Source of the DNA: Bog-756 sp963831535
GTDB taxonomy: Bacteria > Actinomycetota > Acidimicrobiia > Acidimicrobiales > RAAP-2
DNA: 64,000 nucleotides
NCBI GenBank assembly: GCA_963831535.1
Contig: CAWHQP010000008.1
Coordinates: forward strand, 124,001 to 188,000
Reading direction: 5' to 3'
A program made the translations under genes and the position numbers. This document shows positions 26,461 to 34,305 of the stretch, piece by piece. Under the pieces are notes generated by a model. That model searched no databases and was not told where the DNA came from. It was given only the letters and a program-made list of their open reading frames with translations. How positions within the stretch are numbered: the stretch's first letter is position 1; each line of letters starts with the position of its first letter.

Positions 26461-27690
26461 GTGGCACTGACATTTGACTACAAGGTCCGGGACAAGTCCG
26501 GAGGCCTCGTCGAGGGGCAGCTGGAGGGCGACAGCATGGCGCTGGTCGTCAAGCGGCTCCGAGAGATGGGTTACATGCCCATCTCGGTGACGCCCAAGTC
26601 GGCTGTCAACCTGAAGACCGAGATCAAGATCCCCGGGATCACCGACCGTGTCAAGCTGCGCGAGTTGGCCGTGGTCACCCGGCAACTCTCGACCATGGTC
26701 GACTCCGGGCTCTCGGTGGTCCGCTCGTTGGGCATCCTGGCAGCCCAGGTGGAGAACCCCGCCTTCGCCAAGGTGTTGGCCGACGTGCGGCTCGATCTCG
26801 AACACGGCTCGTCACTGTCGGTGGCGTGTTCCAAGCATCCCAAGGTCTTCTCGCACCTCTTCTGCACCCTCATCGCGGCCGGCGAGATCGGCGGTAACCT
26901 CGACGAGGTATTGGGGAGTTTGGCCCAGACCATCGAGAACCAGGCCCAACTCAACCGCACCATCCGGTCGGCCATGACCTATCCCGCCGTGGTGCTCTCG
27001 GTGATGGTGGTGATCTTCACCGCCATGATCGTGTTCATCGTCCCGGTCTTCCAGAACCTATTCAAGACGCTGGGAGGCAAGCTGCCGTTCCCGACACGGG
27101 TGCTCATCAAGATCTCCAACATCATCACCAGTGTGTGGGTTCTGTTGTTGATCGCCATCATCGTGGGTGCCATCATCGGAATCCGCAAGTGGATTACCAC
27201 CGACGAGGGCCGTCGGAAGTGGGACAAGCTGATTCTGAAGCCGCCGGTCTTTGGTCCGCTCTTCCACAAGGTCTCCCTGGCCCGCATGACCGGCACCCTG
27301 GCCTCGCTGATCGGCTCGGGCGTGCCCATTCTCGAGTCTCTGGACATCTGCGCCGACACGTCGGGGAACCGCACCGTCGGTGACGTGCTCCTCTTGGCCA
27401 AGGAGGGGGTCCGGGCCGGACGTCCGCTGGCCGACCCGCTGAGGGAGCACGAGGACGTCATCCCCACGCTGGTGGTCCAGATGGTCGAGGTCGGGGAGCA
27501 GACCGGTGCACTGGACGGGATGTTGCGGAAGGTGGCCGAGTTCTACGACCAAGAGGTCGAAGTCACTGTCAACAACCTGACCGCCCTCCTCGAGCCGCTA
27601 CTCACGGTCTTCATGGGCATCGGCGTTGGTGCCATGGTGATCTGCCTCTATCTGCCGATGTTCGACTACATCAAGCTCATTCACAACTGA
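26461..27690 (+). CDS. pilC: PilC inner-membrane platform protein
   Basis: A 409-residue GspF/PilC protein with the two repeated T2SSF domains: residues ~65-190 (VTRQLSTMVDSGLSVVRSLG, CTLIAAGEIGGNLDEVL) and ~270-395 (MTGTLASLIGSGVPILESL, VVQMVEVGEQTGALDGML). Three membrane helices are visible, in VVLSVMVVIFTAMIVFIV, VWVLLLIAIIVGAIIGI and the C-terminal VFMGIGVGAMVICLYLPM. PilC sits at the membrane and transmits ATPase motion to pilins. The GTG at 26461 follows GGGGAA. It lies 40 bases after pilT2, in the same operon. Confidence 0.95.
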   Translation: MALTFDYKVRDKSGGLVEGQLEGDSMALVVKRLREMGYMPISVTPKSAVNLKTEIKIPGITDRVKLRELAVVTRQLSTMVDSGLSVVRSLGILAAQVENPAFAKVLADVRLDLEHGSSLSVACSKHPKVFSHLFCTLIAAGEIGGNLDEVLGSLAQTIENQAQLNRTIRSAMTYPAVVLSVMVVIFTAMIVFIVPVFQNLFKTLGGKLPFPTRVLIKISNIITSVWVLLLIAIIVGAIIGIRKWITTDEGRRKWDKLILKPPVFGPLFHKVSLARMTGTLASLIGSGVPILESLDICADTSGNRTVGDVLLLAKEGVRAGRPLADPLREHEDVIPTLVVQMVEVGEQTGALDGMLRKVAEFYDQEVEVTVNNLTALLEPLLTVFMGIGVGAMVICLYLPMFDYIKLIHN

Positions 27691-27831
27691 GCCCACCGCC
27701 GGACGTTGTCAGAGGCAGCGATTTCGGTCAGCGGGCTCAATGTTGCCGTGGTCACCGCTGACGGTCTGTTTCGGCGCGCCCCTTTCGCACCGAGCGGGGT
27801 TGGGCTCGAGACTGCGGTCAAACCGGTCCAA

Positions 27832-27860
27832 ATTCCAAGGTTATTCCAAGGTTATTCCAA
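27832..27860 (+). repeat. 11-base tandem repeat upstream of pilA1
   Basis: ATTCCAAGGTT occurs twice, followed by ATTCCAA. The period equals about one helical turn, as in regulator-binding arrays. Another ATTCCAAG occurs at 28682-28689, right after the pilA1 stop. Confidence 0.75.
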
Positions 27861-27962
27861 TACCACTTTAAGCTTCTGACCTGGGAAAAGTTGCTTCAGA
27901 TGCAAATCAATCGTGCCGATGAAAGCATCCATGATTTCCATTTCCGTGGTTTCGCGTCGCAT
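27852..27962 (-). CDS. Possible 36-residue small ORF antisense to the pilA1 leader region
   Basis: An ATG at 27962 opens a 36-residue frame, MRRETTEMEIMDAFIGTI then DLHLKQLFPGQKLKVVLE, ending in TAA. The composition is protein-like and amphipathic, with non-GC-rich codons unlike its neighbours. No ribosome site is seen. It could be a remnant of a longer gene or chance. Confidence 0.25.
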   Translation of the reverse strand: MRRETTEMEIMDAFIGTIDLHLKQLFPGQKLKVVLE

Positions 27963-27988
27963 GCAAGGCAGGTGGGCCGCACGACCAA

Positions 27989-28011
27989 CTTCGGGGAGGC
28001 AATGTCCGAAG
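27989..28011 (+). promoter_or_regulatory. Hairpin that would enclose the pilA1 ribosome site and start
   Basis: CTTCGG (27989-27994) pairs with CCGAAG (28006-28011). The 11-base loop contains GGAGG and the ATG at 28002. If the stem forms in the mRNA it could limit pilin translation. Confidence 0.4.
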
Positions 28012-28674
28012 GGCCTGTCACGTCCGAACGCCAGCTTCGCTGGCGAGGGTGACCGGCATCTCACTGAGTTGCCACTGGATCGCTACGGCCTGGCCTCGGA
28101 GGCGGGATTCACCCTTATCGAGCTGATGGTCGTGCTGCTGATTCTGGCCATCTTGCTGGCCATCGCCATCCCGACCTTCCTGGGTACCACCAAGACGGCA
28201 AATGATCGTGCTGCGCAGTCGAACCTGAGTACGTCGCTGCTCAACGCGAAATCGATCTTCGAAATCAACGGGCAGTCGTACAACGTGGCGACCAATGCCA
28301 CCTACACCACGACGTCGTCGATGCTGGCGGCATCGCTGGCCAATGGCAATCCGTCGCTCTCCTATCAGACCGGATCGGTTACCAGCGGGACCAGCCAGCC
28401 CATCGTTAGCGTCTCCGTGGCTACCGATGGCAATGGCCTTACCCTGGCCGCATCGGCCAAGGGCACTGGCAACTGCTGGCTGGTGCTGGACAACTCGCAG
28501 ACCGAGAGCGTTGCTCTGGGTGGTGCCGGCTACACCAACGTTCCCGCGGCCCAGCTGGCTCCCGGAACCTGGTACGGCGAGGTGAAGAACACCGGGACCG
28601 TGCCTACGTGCAACTCGGCGTCGATCCCGGCTACCAACGTCACCTGGAGCAGCGGCGGATTCCCGAACGCCTAG
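28002..28674 (+). CDS. pilA: Type IV major pilin, first of two tandem copies (start uncertain)
   Basis: A type IV prepilin. The class III leader ends at AG before FTLIELMVVLLILAILLAIA, with Glu at mature position 5 and the hydrophobic assembly helix. The head domain ends in a disulfide-type loop bounded by Cys in GNCWLVLDNS and VPTCNS. The start is unclear. ATG 28002 has GGAGG just two bases upstream and reads MSEGPVTSERQLRWRG, but meets a stop at 28050 unless one G of the G3 run 28047-28049 is surplus. In the pilin frame itself the nearest option is TTG 28069, and an ATG at 27913 also exists. With the repair the preprotein has about 223 residues. Its last 87 codons are almost identical to pilA2. 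Confidence 0.88.
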
Positions 28675-29082
28675 TTGATCTATTCCAAGATGTCGCCCAG
28701 AGACATCCAGGGATCGAAGCGTGGGTTGCCGTTTGTGCTACTCACACCGTCGTCGTAGTCGGTGAACCCCACCAGGCTCGGCATCGGAGTACACGGACGT
28801 GATCCCAACCTCGGACCCTTCTCGTGCACCCGGAGATCTGACGCATTCCGTTTGTCGCCAAGCGGGCTCCTTGCTACCGACCGGAACGTTGCTGCACGCC
28901 GGCCCCGTTGTCACCCTACCGCCCAACAAAGCTCCAGCTCAGGGTCACGATATGGGGAGCAAAAAGCGTAAGAATTTTCTTTATCAAAGTGCTAAAGGTC
29001 GGAATTTCCGAGGCCGATAGGACTAGTAGATCTCAATCGGGGTCTTTCCATTGATTGATGGATATACAAGAGGAGGCAGTAA
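28675..29082. other. 408-base region between the two pilin genes
   Basis: A 34-residue minus-strand frame lies directly after pilA1 (28680-28784). Further right is a relatively AT-rich leader for pilA2 with a 13-base palindrome TCGGAATTTCCGA (28999-29011) and a plus-strand 22-residue basic frame from ATG 28952 (MGSKKRKNFLYQSAKGR onward). I see no terminator stem after pilA1, so read-through into pilA2 is possible. Confidence 0.5.
28680..28784 (-). CDS. Possible 34-residue small protein tail-to-tail with pilA1
   Basis: ATG 28784 opens a frame reading MPSLVGFTDYDDGVSSTN then GNPRFDPWMSLGDILE, ending in TAG at 28680, five bases from the pilA1 stop. The acidic, aromatic composition looks like a real protein. 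No clear ribosome site or -10 precedes it. I do not recognise a family. Confidence 0.3.
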   Translation of the reverse strand: MPSLVGFTDYDDGVSSTNGNPRFDPWMSLGDILE

Positions 29083-29721
29083 ATGATTTCATCCACGATC
29101 CAGCGCCTGAACGACAGGCGCGACTCGGTGGAGGATTCCGGTGATGATGCTGGTTTCACCCTCATCGAGCTCATGGTGGTGCTGTTGATCCTGGCCATCT
29201 TGCTTGCCATCGCCATTCCGACATTCCTCGGTGTGACGAAGTCGGCGAATGACCGGGCCGCGCAGTCCAACCTGAACACCGGCCTGGTGGACGCCAAGTC
29301 TGCATTCCAGACCAACAGCCAGTCATACAACATCGCGACCAACGCGACGTACACGACCACGTCGGCCGCCATGGCAAACTCGCTGTCGAACGCAGAGCCG
29401 AACCTGGCCTTTGTGACCAGCGCCGTTACGAGCGGGAGTAGCCCCGCCCAGATCAGCGTCTCGGTGGCTACCGACGGCAATGGCATTACCCTGGCCGCAT
29501 CGGCCAAGGGCAGTGGCAACTGCTGGCTGGTGCTGGACAACTCGCAGACCGAGAGCGTTGCTCTGGGTGGTGCCGGCTACACCAACGTTCCCGCGGCCCA
29601 GCTGGCTCCTGGAACCTGGTACGGCGAGGTGAAGAACACCGGGACCGTGCCTACGTGCAACTCGGCGTCGATCCCGGCTACCAACGTCACGTGGAGCGGC
29701 AGCGGATTCCCGAACGCCTAG
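29083..29721 (+). CDS. pilA: Type IV major pilin, second tandem copy
   Basis: A complete 212-residue prepilin with a strong start: AGGAGG six bases before ATG 29083. The leader MISSTIQRLNDRRDSVEDSG ends at DDAG, then FTLIELMVVLLILAILLAIA. Mature Glu5 is present and the C-terminal Cys pair bounds the D-loop. The head domain (roughly mature residues 40-110) differs from pilA1, whereas the last 87 codons differ at only about nine bases. A strong hairpin follows the stop, so the pilin unit ends here. This is likely the main expressed pilin because its start signals are the better ones. Confidence 0.95.
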   Translation: MISSTIQRLNDRRDSVEDSGDDAGFTLIELMVVLLILAILLAIAIPTFLGVTKSANDRAAQSNLNTGLVDAKSAFQTNSQSYNIATNATYTTTSAAMANSLSNAEPNLAFVTSAVTSGSSPAQISVSVATDGNGITLAASAKGSGNCWLVLDNSQTESVALGGAGYTNVPAAQLAPGTWYGEVKNTGTVPTCNSASIPATNVTWSGSGFPNA

Positions 29722-29764
29722 GAATCCAAAGCTTGACCGTGTGACTTGTTAGTTGCGAGTCACG

Positions 29765-29797
29765 GAGAGTGCCCCCTCCTCGAGAGGGGGCACTCTC
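29765..29797 (+). terminator. Terminator hairpin after pilA2
   Basis: A perfect 14-base stem, GAGAGTGCCCCCTC paired with GAGGGGGCACTCTC, around a five-base loop, 43 bases after the pilA2 stop. It lacks a T run, as is common in high-GC actinobacteria. Confidence 0.8.
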
Positions 29798-30248
29798 GCG
29801 TACTCGTGGCAAACACAGGATCGGGCTCCCCACGTGTCACGATTGACTGGAGACGGCCGCTGGTGTCGATGCACCGAGGGGGGAGTAGGAGCACCTGACC
29901 GCCGGGGTGAGACGGCGCCCAACCAACTGGCCTCGCAATTCTGGCTGGTCGGGACAGACCGGCCAGGCCGCTGGGCGACCTGTGAGAACGAGTCCCGGCA
30001 CACGCGAATCGATCTGCTTCGATCGATGATCGAACGCCGGAATCTTCGCTGAGCTCGCCAGCCTCCGGTCTCGCCCGTTCGTCGCAGTTTTGGATCAGCG
30101 GCTACGGACCCGCATGCCGGGTCCTGTTTGGGGATCCTGGCCGAAATGCGTTGCATGGGCTGGCCGACCACCTCCCGGCCATGCTGTGGTGAGATTGGCG
30201 ACGTTACGCAACGTTCAACTCCATCTCAAAGTATGACGATAGAAGAGC
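29798..30248. other. 451-base gap before the membrane protein gene
   Basis: No convincing gene. One plus-strand frame (29753-30052, 99 residues) has a protein-like second half ending IDLLRSMIERRNLR, but its first part lies across the terminator stem and it lacks a ribosome site, so I do not call it. Confidence 0.45.
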
Positions 30249-31706
30249 ATGATGTGGCCATTAGGAGCGGTGACGGCTTCGGCGGACGACATGCATTCCC
30301 CCGTATCCGAGGAGGCGACTACCGGTCGCTTGAGCGCCGGATGGATCGGTAGGCGGAAAGGCCCCTTGGTCAGTACCGCACTCTTCCTTGCCGTGGGGAT
30401 GTGCTACCTATTCTTCTGGAATCCTGTTGTGCACCACAGCGCGAGCTGGGCCACGGGTGGGGACCTCTGGGGAATTTTCCGGGGAGCACACTACGTCGGA
30501 TGGGGCTATCTGGGCGGTGTCTACAGCGCGGGTAACGGAGTTGTGGCGTTTCCGGGAATGGAGATCCTGCTTGCCCCGGTGGCAATGCTGATCGGACATC
30601 TGGGTCTCTCGGAATCGTTCCCCCCCTATCTTTTGCCGCACCCGATGGCGGCGCTCATTCTCGTGCCCGTTGAGTTGCTCCTGGCGTCAACGGTGATGTT
30701 TGCCTGCGACGCCATGGCTGAACGGCTGGACATCACCGAGCGCCGCCGGTTTGGACTCTGCATCGCCGTTGGTATCGTGGCGTGGCCCGTGGCTGCAGCC
30801 TGGGGTCATGCTGAGGATATCCTGGCCCTCACCTTCACCATCTATGCGCTTCGAGCCATGCTCGATGGAAGATGGAAGACAGCGGGTTGGCTGCTCGGTT
30901 TCGGAGTGGCGGTGCAGCCTCTGGTGGCCCTTGCTCTGCCCCTGCTGATCGCCTCGACCCCCCGTGGCCAGAGAATGTTCCTCGCCGTCAGGTCGGCGGC
31001 ACTCTCGATCTTGCTCGTGGGCGTTGCCTTCGCAGGTGACCCGTCGGATGCGTATCGGCAGCTGATCCAGCAACCCACTCCGCCCTCGATCAACCACGCC
31101 ACGCCTTGGGTGTGGTTGGCTCCCAACGTTGCTACAAGCCCTACGCCGCACGCACACTCCACAACGTTTGTCCCCGGGATTGGACATCCCGTCCTCTCGA
31201 CCATTGCCGGACAGGCTTCCCAGATCGTCGAGGTCTCCGGTGGGGCTGGAAGAATCATCGATGTCGTGCTGGCTTTCCTGCTGGGGCTGTACGTCTGGCG
31301 CCGTCCACAGCCGGCGACGAAGGTCCTGTGGCTCGTCGCCCTCGTACTGGCGTCGCGCTGCTTCTTCGAGCCGGTGATGACCCCCTATTACTTGGGGCCG
31401 CCACTCATCATGTGTCTGGTGTTGGCGGCCCGACGGCCGGGCAAGCGCTTCTGGACTGCAGTGATCCTCACCGTGGAAGTGACGGTCTTCGCCTACCACC
31501 ATCTCAATCCGTGGGTCTGGTGGGTCCCCATCGTGGCTGGTTTGGCCACCATCTTGGCTCTTGGCTACCCCAGCGATCTCGCGACACGACGCCGGGAACC
31601 GGTGGAGTCCGATGCGGGCGGTGCGGACCAGGAGGGTTGCGACCACCTGACGGAACCTGACACGTTTGACGCGGCCTATCGCTCGCGCCAGCCCGCCCTG
31701 CGGTGA
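30249..31706 (+). CDS. Polytopic membrane protein, GT-C/GT87-like
   Basis: About 485 residues with roughly ten hydrophobic helices, the first at LVSTALFLAVGMCYLFFW. Between helices are WGHAEDILALTFTIYALRAM and QPLVALALPLL, a layout like polyprenol-phosphate-dependent GT87 mannosyltransferases. No definitive catalytic motif is seen, so the enzyme assignment is tentative; it could act in lipoglycan assembly or pilin glycosylation, given its place after the pilin genes. A hydrophilic 45-residue tail ends the chain. Possible starts are ATG 30249, 30252 and 30291; none has a strong ribosome site. Confidence 0.65.
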   Translation: MMWPLGAVTASADDMHSPVSEEATTGRLSAGWIGRRKGPLVSTALFLAVGMCYLFFWNPVVHHSASWATGGDLWGIFRGAHYVGWGYLGGVYSAGNGVVAFPGMEILLAPVAMLIGHLGLSESFPPYLLPHPMAALILVPVELLLASTVMFACDAMAERLDITERRRFGLCIAVGIVAWPVAAAWGHAEDILALTFTIYALRAMLDGRWKTAGWLLGFGVAVQPLVALALPLLIASTPRGQRMFLAVRSAALSILLVGVAFAGDPSDAYRQLIQQPTPPSINHATPWVWLAPNVATSPTPHAHSTTFVPGIGHPVLSTIAGQASQIVEVSGGAGRIIDVVLAFLLGLYVWRRPQPATKVLWLVALVLASRCFFEPVMTPYYLGPPLIMCLVLAARRPGKRFWTAVILTVEVTVFAYHHLNPWVWWVPIVAGLATILALGYPSDLATRRREPVESDAGGADQEGCDHLTEPDTFDAAYRSRQPALR

Positions 31707-31789
31707 TCTGCGGCCCGACGGCGTCAGCTTGAGGGGATGCGTGCCGGGGGCGAGCTTGCAGAAGCGCTGGGGATTGGTGTCGCTGACTT

Positions 31790-33166
31790 CTACAGCGGCC
31801 CCACCGTGTGTTTCCGGCCCGGCAGGATCTCCCGGGCCGTCGACAGCGTCTCGAGGGCCAGGGCCACCACCGTCCGAGTGGTGGAGGGATCGATCACGGC
31901 GTCGACGAACCCCCGTTCGGAGGCCTGGTAGGGGGTGAGGAACCGTTCGGCGTACTCGGCCTGCAGCTGGTCGCGCTCCTCGGGCTTCGAGCGGCGGTGG
32001 AGGATTTGGACCGCTCCTTCGGCTCCCATGACGGCGATTTCCGCGCCGGGCCAGGCGAAGCACAGGTCGTTGCCGAGACCCTTCGAGTCCATCACGATGT
32101 ACGCACCTCCAAAGGCCTTGCGCAGGATCACGCATACCCGGGGCACGGTGGCCTCGGCGTAGGCGAAGGCCAGCTCGGCGCCGTGGCGGATCATCCCCCG
32201 CCACTCGAGGTCCTTACCGGGGAGGAAGCCCGGGGTGTCCACCAGGGTCACCAGCGGCAGGTTGAGCGAATCGCAGAACCGGACGAACCGGGCCCCCTTC
32301 TGGGATGCGGCGATGTCGAGCGTGCCGGCCAGGGCCTGGGGCTGGTTGGCCATAAAGCCGACCGTCCGGCCGTCGATCCGGCCGAGGGCGGTGACCAGCT
32401 GGGGCGACCACCGGGTCCAGAGTTCGGTTACGTCGTGATCGTCGGCCAGGGCCGCGGCCACCTTGCGGACGTCGTAGGAACTGGTGGTCCGGGCGGGGAT
32501 GATCTCCCGGAGCTCCTCGACGCTGCGGGTGGCCGGATCGTCCGTGGGCCTCCGCGGGGCCAACTCGTCGAGATTGGACGGCAAGAGGCTCAGCAGGTGC
32601 TCGACGTGGGCCATTGCGTCCTCTTCGGTGTTGGCCTCGATGGCGCAGAGTCCGCTGGAGCGGGCGTGCATGGCCGTGCCTCCCAGCTGATGGATCCCGA
32701 TCCGTACGCCGGTGAACTCCTCCACCATGGCTGGTCCCGAGACGAAGGCGAAGGCGTCGCCGGTCATCACCACCAGGTCGGCGAGACCGAGAATGAGTGC
32801 CGGGCCGGAGATGGCCGGTCCGGTGACCACCACCACGAACGGCACCAGGCCGGAACACCGGGCCAGCGCCCGAGCCGCCTGGCCCCACGAGTGCAACGAG
32901 GCCACCCCGTCCGACACGTCAGCACCGCTGGAGGCCAGGACCAGGACCACCGGGATCCGGAGCGTCAAGGCGGAGTCCGCCGCCACCCGGATGGTCTCCC
33001 CGTCGTCGATGGACAGGGCGCCCCGACGGAGTGTGGAGACCGTGCGCACCACCATGGCCGGCCGACCACCCAGCTCTTCCACGCCGGCCCGAACCGTGCC
33101 GCTCACGTGCCGCCGGAGCGTAGGGGCAACAGGGCCAGGTGGGGCGGGCGGCGCTTCGATGGTCAC
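31790..33166 (-). CDS. Acyl-CoA carboxylase beta chain (carboxyltransferase)
   Basis: A 458-residue biotin-dependent carboxyltransferase of the AccD/PccB type, with both crotonase-like halves. The N half has LVPFVVVVTGPAISGPALIL and the C half has GRTVGFMANQPQALAGTLDI, PLVTLVDTPGFLPG and LRKAFGGAYIVMDSKGLGND. These bind acyl-CoA and carboxybiotin. It should carboxylate acetyl-, propionyl- or longer acyl-CoA together with an alpha chain encoded elsewhere. The GTG at 33166 is preceded by TAGCAT at six bases, a leaderless start. The family's oxyanion glycines in the N half are present (TGPAISG). Confidence 0.9.
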   Translation of the reverse strand: MTIEAPPAPPGPVAPTLRRHVSGTVRAGVEELGGRPAMVVRTVSTLRRGALSIDDGETIRVAADSALTLRIPVVLVLASSGADVSDGVASLHSWGQAARALARCSGLVPFVVVVTGPAISGPALILGLADLVVMTGDAFAFVSGPAMVEEFTGVRIGIHQLGGTAMHARSSGLCAIEANTEEDAMAHVEHLLSLLPSNLDELAPRRPTDDPATRSVEELREIIPARTTSSYDVRKVAAALADDHDVTELWTRWSPQLVTALGRIDGRTVGFMANQPQALAGTLDIAASQKGARFVRFCDSLNLPLVTLVDTPGFLPGKDLEWRGMIRHGAELAFAYAEATVPRVCVILRKAFGGAYIVMDSKGLGNDLCFAWPGAEIAVMGAEGAVQILHRRSKPEERDQLQAEYAERFLTPYQASERGFVDAVIDPSTTRTVVALALETLSTAREILPGRKHTVGPL

Positions 33167-33172
33167 GGGCCC

Positions 33173-33178
33173 ATGCTA
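33173..33178 (-). promoter_or_regulatory. -10 element (TAGCAT), leaderless carboxylase mRNA
   Basis: TAGCAT ends six bases before GTG 33166, which has no ribosome site. Confidence 0.55.
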
Positions 33179-33211
33179 CGGACCCCACCGTCGGTCCGGT
33201 GTGGACCCCGA

Positions 33212-34267
33212 TCAGGTGGATTCGGGTCCGTCGCCTTCAGGTGCCTCGCCGGCACCGTGCCGGTGGTCGGTGAGGTTCCGCCCCGGCCTGCCGGGCGGCC
33301 CTGGACGGTTTCCCCCGTCGCTCGGGCCATCCAGGTCATCCCGACCACCGTTTCCGCTCCCATCGGGGACCCCAGGGGAGCCGGTCGTGATGGCCGACCC
33401 AGATGCCCCGCCCCGGCCGGCGGCCCGGTCGACCCGTTCGAACTGCCGTTCCACGTCGGCCCACACCAACGGCTCGTCGGCCGCCAGCGCATCCTCGGAC
33501 CGTGGTGCCCGCGACAGCACCACCGCACCCACGATGAGTAGGACGAACAGCATCGACAGCTTGGACACGAACCCGGCGACCTGCTGGTCGTTGAGCGGGC
33601 GCAGGCCCACCGCAGCGCGGGAGCGTGCGAACACCGGATAGAGGGGGTGATTGGAGAAGATATAGATGAAGGAGAGAAAGGCCGGCACCACCGCCTGGGC
33701 CACCAGGTACCCGAACCGGACCACGGGCTTCAGTCGGGGGATGCCGGGGATGCGGCCCAGAACCGGCAGCCACAGAATGAGGCCCGCCACCACCAGGGCC
33801 AGGTCCAGCGCCCCGCGGGCCACGGCCGAGGATGCCTGGGCCCGCACCAGCGCCGGGGCCATCGAGCCGACGACCAGCACGGTGACGACCGGGATGGCCA
33901 CCGGGGGCCGGTGCAGCCGCAGGAGTACGGCATCCACGGCGCGGGGCCTGGTCAGCCACTGGATGAGGTCGTAGGGCAGTCCGAGGACGAGCAGCGGAGC
34001 AACCAGGAGGACCAGCACCAGGCGTTGGACGACGAGGGCGGTGAGGGACCAGTGGGCCGCCACTGAGGCCAACGGCCAGGTCAGGGCCACCACCGCGGAT
34101 ACCCACGCCCCACCGAACGCCATCATCTGCCGTCTTGTCCAGGGGATGGGGTGCTCGCTCGACCGCTCGAGATGGCGGTGGCCCACGATGACGGCAGCAC
34201 CGGCCACCGCCAGCACGGCCCAGGCGATCAGATGGGGATCCCAGGCATAGGGTCCGGCGGCGGCCAC
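33212..34267 (-). CDS. Cytochrome c oxidase assembly protein of the caa3 CtaG family
   Basis: A 351-residue protein with seven or so membrane helices and a hydrophilic Gly/Asp-rich tail of about 90 residues. WDPHLIAWAVLAV, the helix MMAFGGAWVSAVVALTWPLA, the His-containing SVAAHWSLTALVVQRLV and SNHPLYPVFARS match the caa3_CtaG family, which helps copper loading or assembly of the oxidase. The GTG at 34267 has GGGGA seven bases upstream. It is divergent from pafB, with only 38 bases between the starts. Confidence 0.85.
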   Translation of the reverse strand: MAAAGPYAWDPHLIAWAVLAVAGAAVIVGHRHLERSSEHPIPWTRRQMMAFGGAWVSAVVALTWPLASVAAHWSLTALVVQRLVLVLLVAPLLVLGLPYDLIQWLTRPRAVDAVLLRLHRPPVAIPVVTVLVVGSMAPALVRAQASSAVARGALDLALVVAGLILWLPVLGRIPGIPRLKPVVRFGYLVAQAVVPAFLSFIYIFSNHPLYPVFARSRAAVGLRPLNDQQVAGFVSKLSMLFVLLIVGAVVLSRAPRSEDALAADEPLVWADVERQFERVDRAAGRGGASGSAITTGSPGVPDGSGNGGRDDLDGPSDGGNRPGPPGRPGRNLTDHRHGAGEAPEGDGPEST

Positions 34268-34292
34268 GATCAGTCCCCGGCCCGCTGCGCCC

Positions 34293-34298
34293 TAGATT
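34293..34298 (+). promoter_or_regulatory. -10 element (TAGATT), leaderless pafB mRNA
   Basis: TAGATT ends seven bases before ATG 34306; no ribosome site lies between. Confidence 0.6.
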
Positions 34299-34305
34299 GG
34301 CGTCG

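Larger units (their letters stand above)
27691..28001. other. 311-base region between pilC and the first pilin gene
   Basis: This holds an 11-base tandem repeat (27832-27860), a 36-residue minus-strand frame (27852-27962) and the start of a hairpin around the pilin start. The GC content drops sharply compared with the genes on either side. I expect the pilA1 promoter here but see no clear -35/-10 pair. Confidence 0.5.

Noticed and set aside
27880..28000. A possible c-di-GMP (GEMM) riboswitch upstream of the pilin gene
   Set aside because: The conserved GEMM core pairing and tetraloop/receptor motifs could not be matched; only short GCAAA-like fragments occur. An Infernal search with the GEMM models would decide.
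29753..30052. A 99-residue plus-strand frame with a protein-like end (IDLLRSMIERRNLR)
   Set aside because: Its first third lies across the pilA2 terminator hairpin, there is no ribosome site, and I recognise no family.
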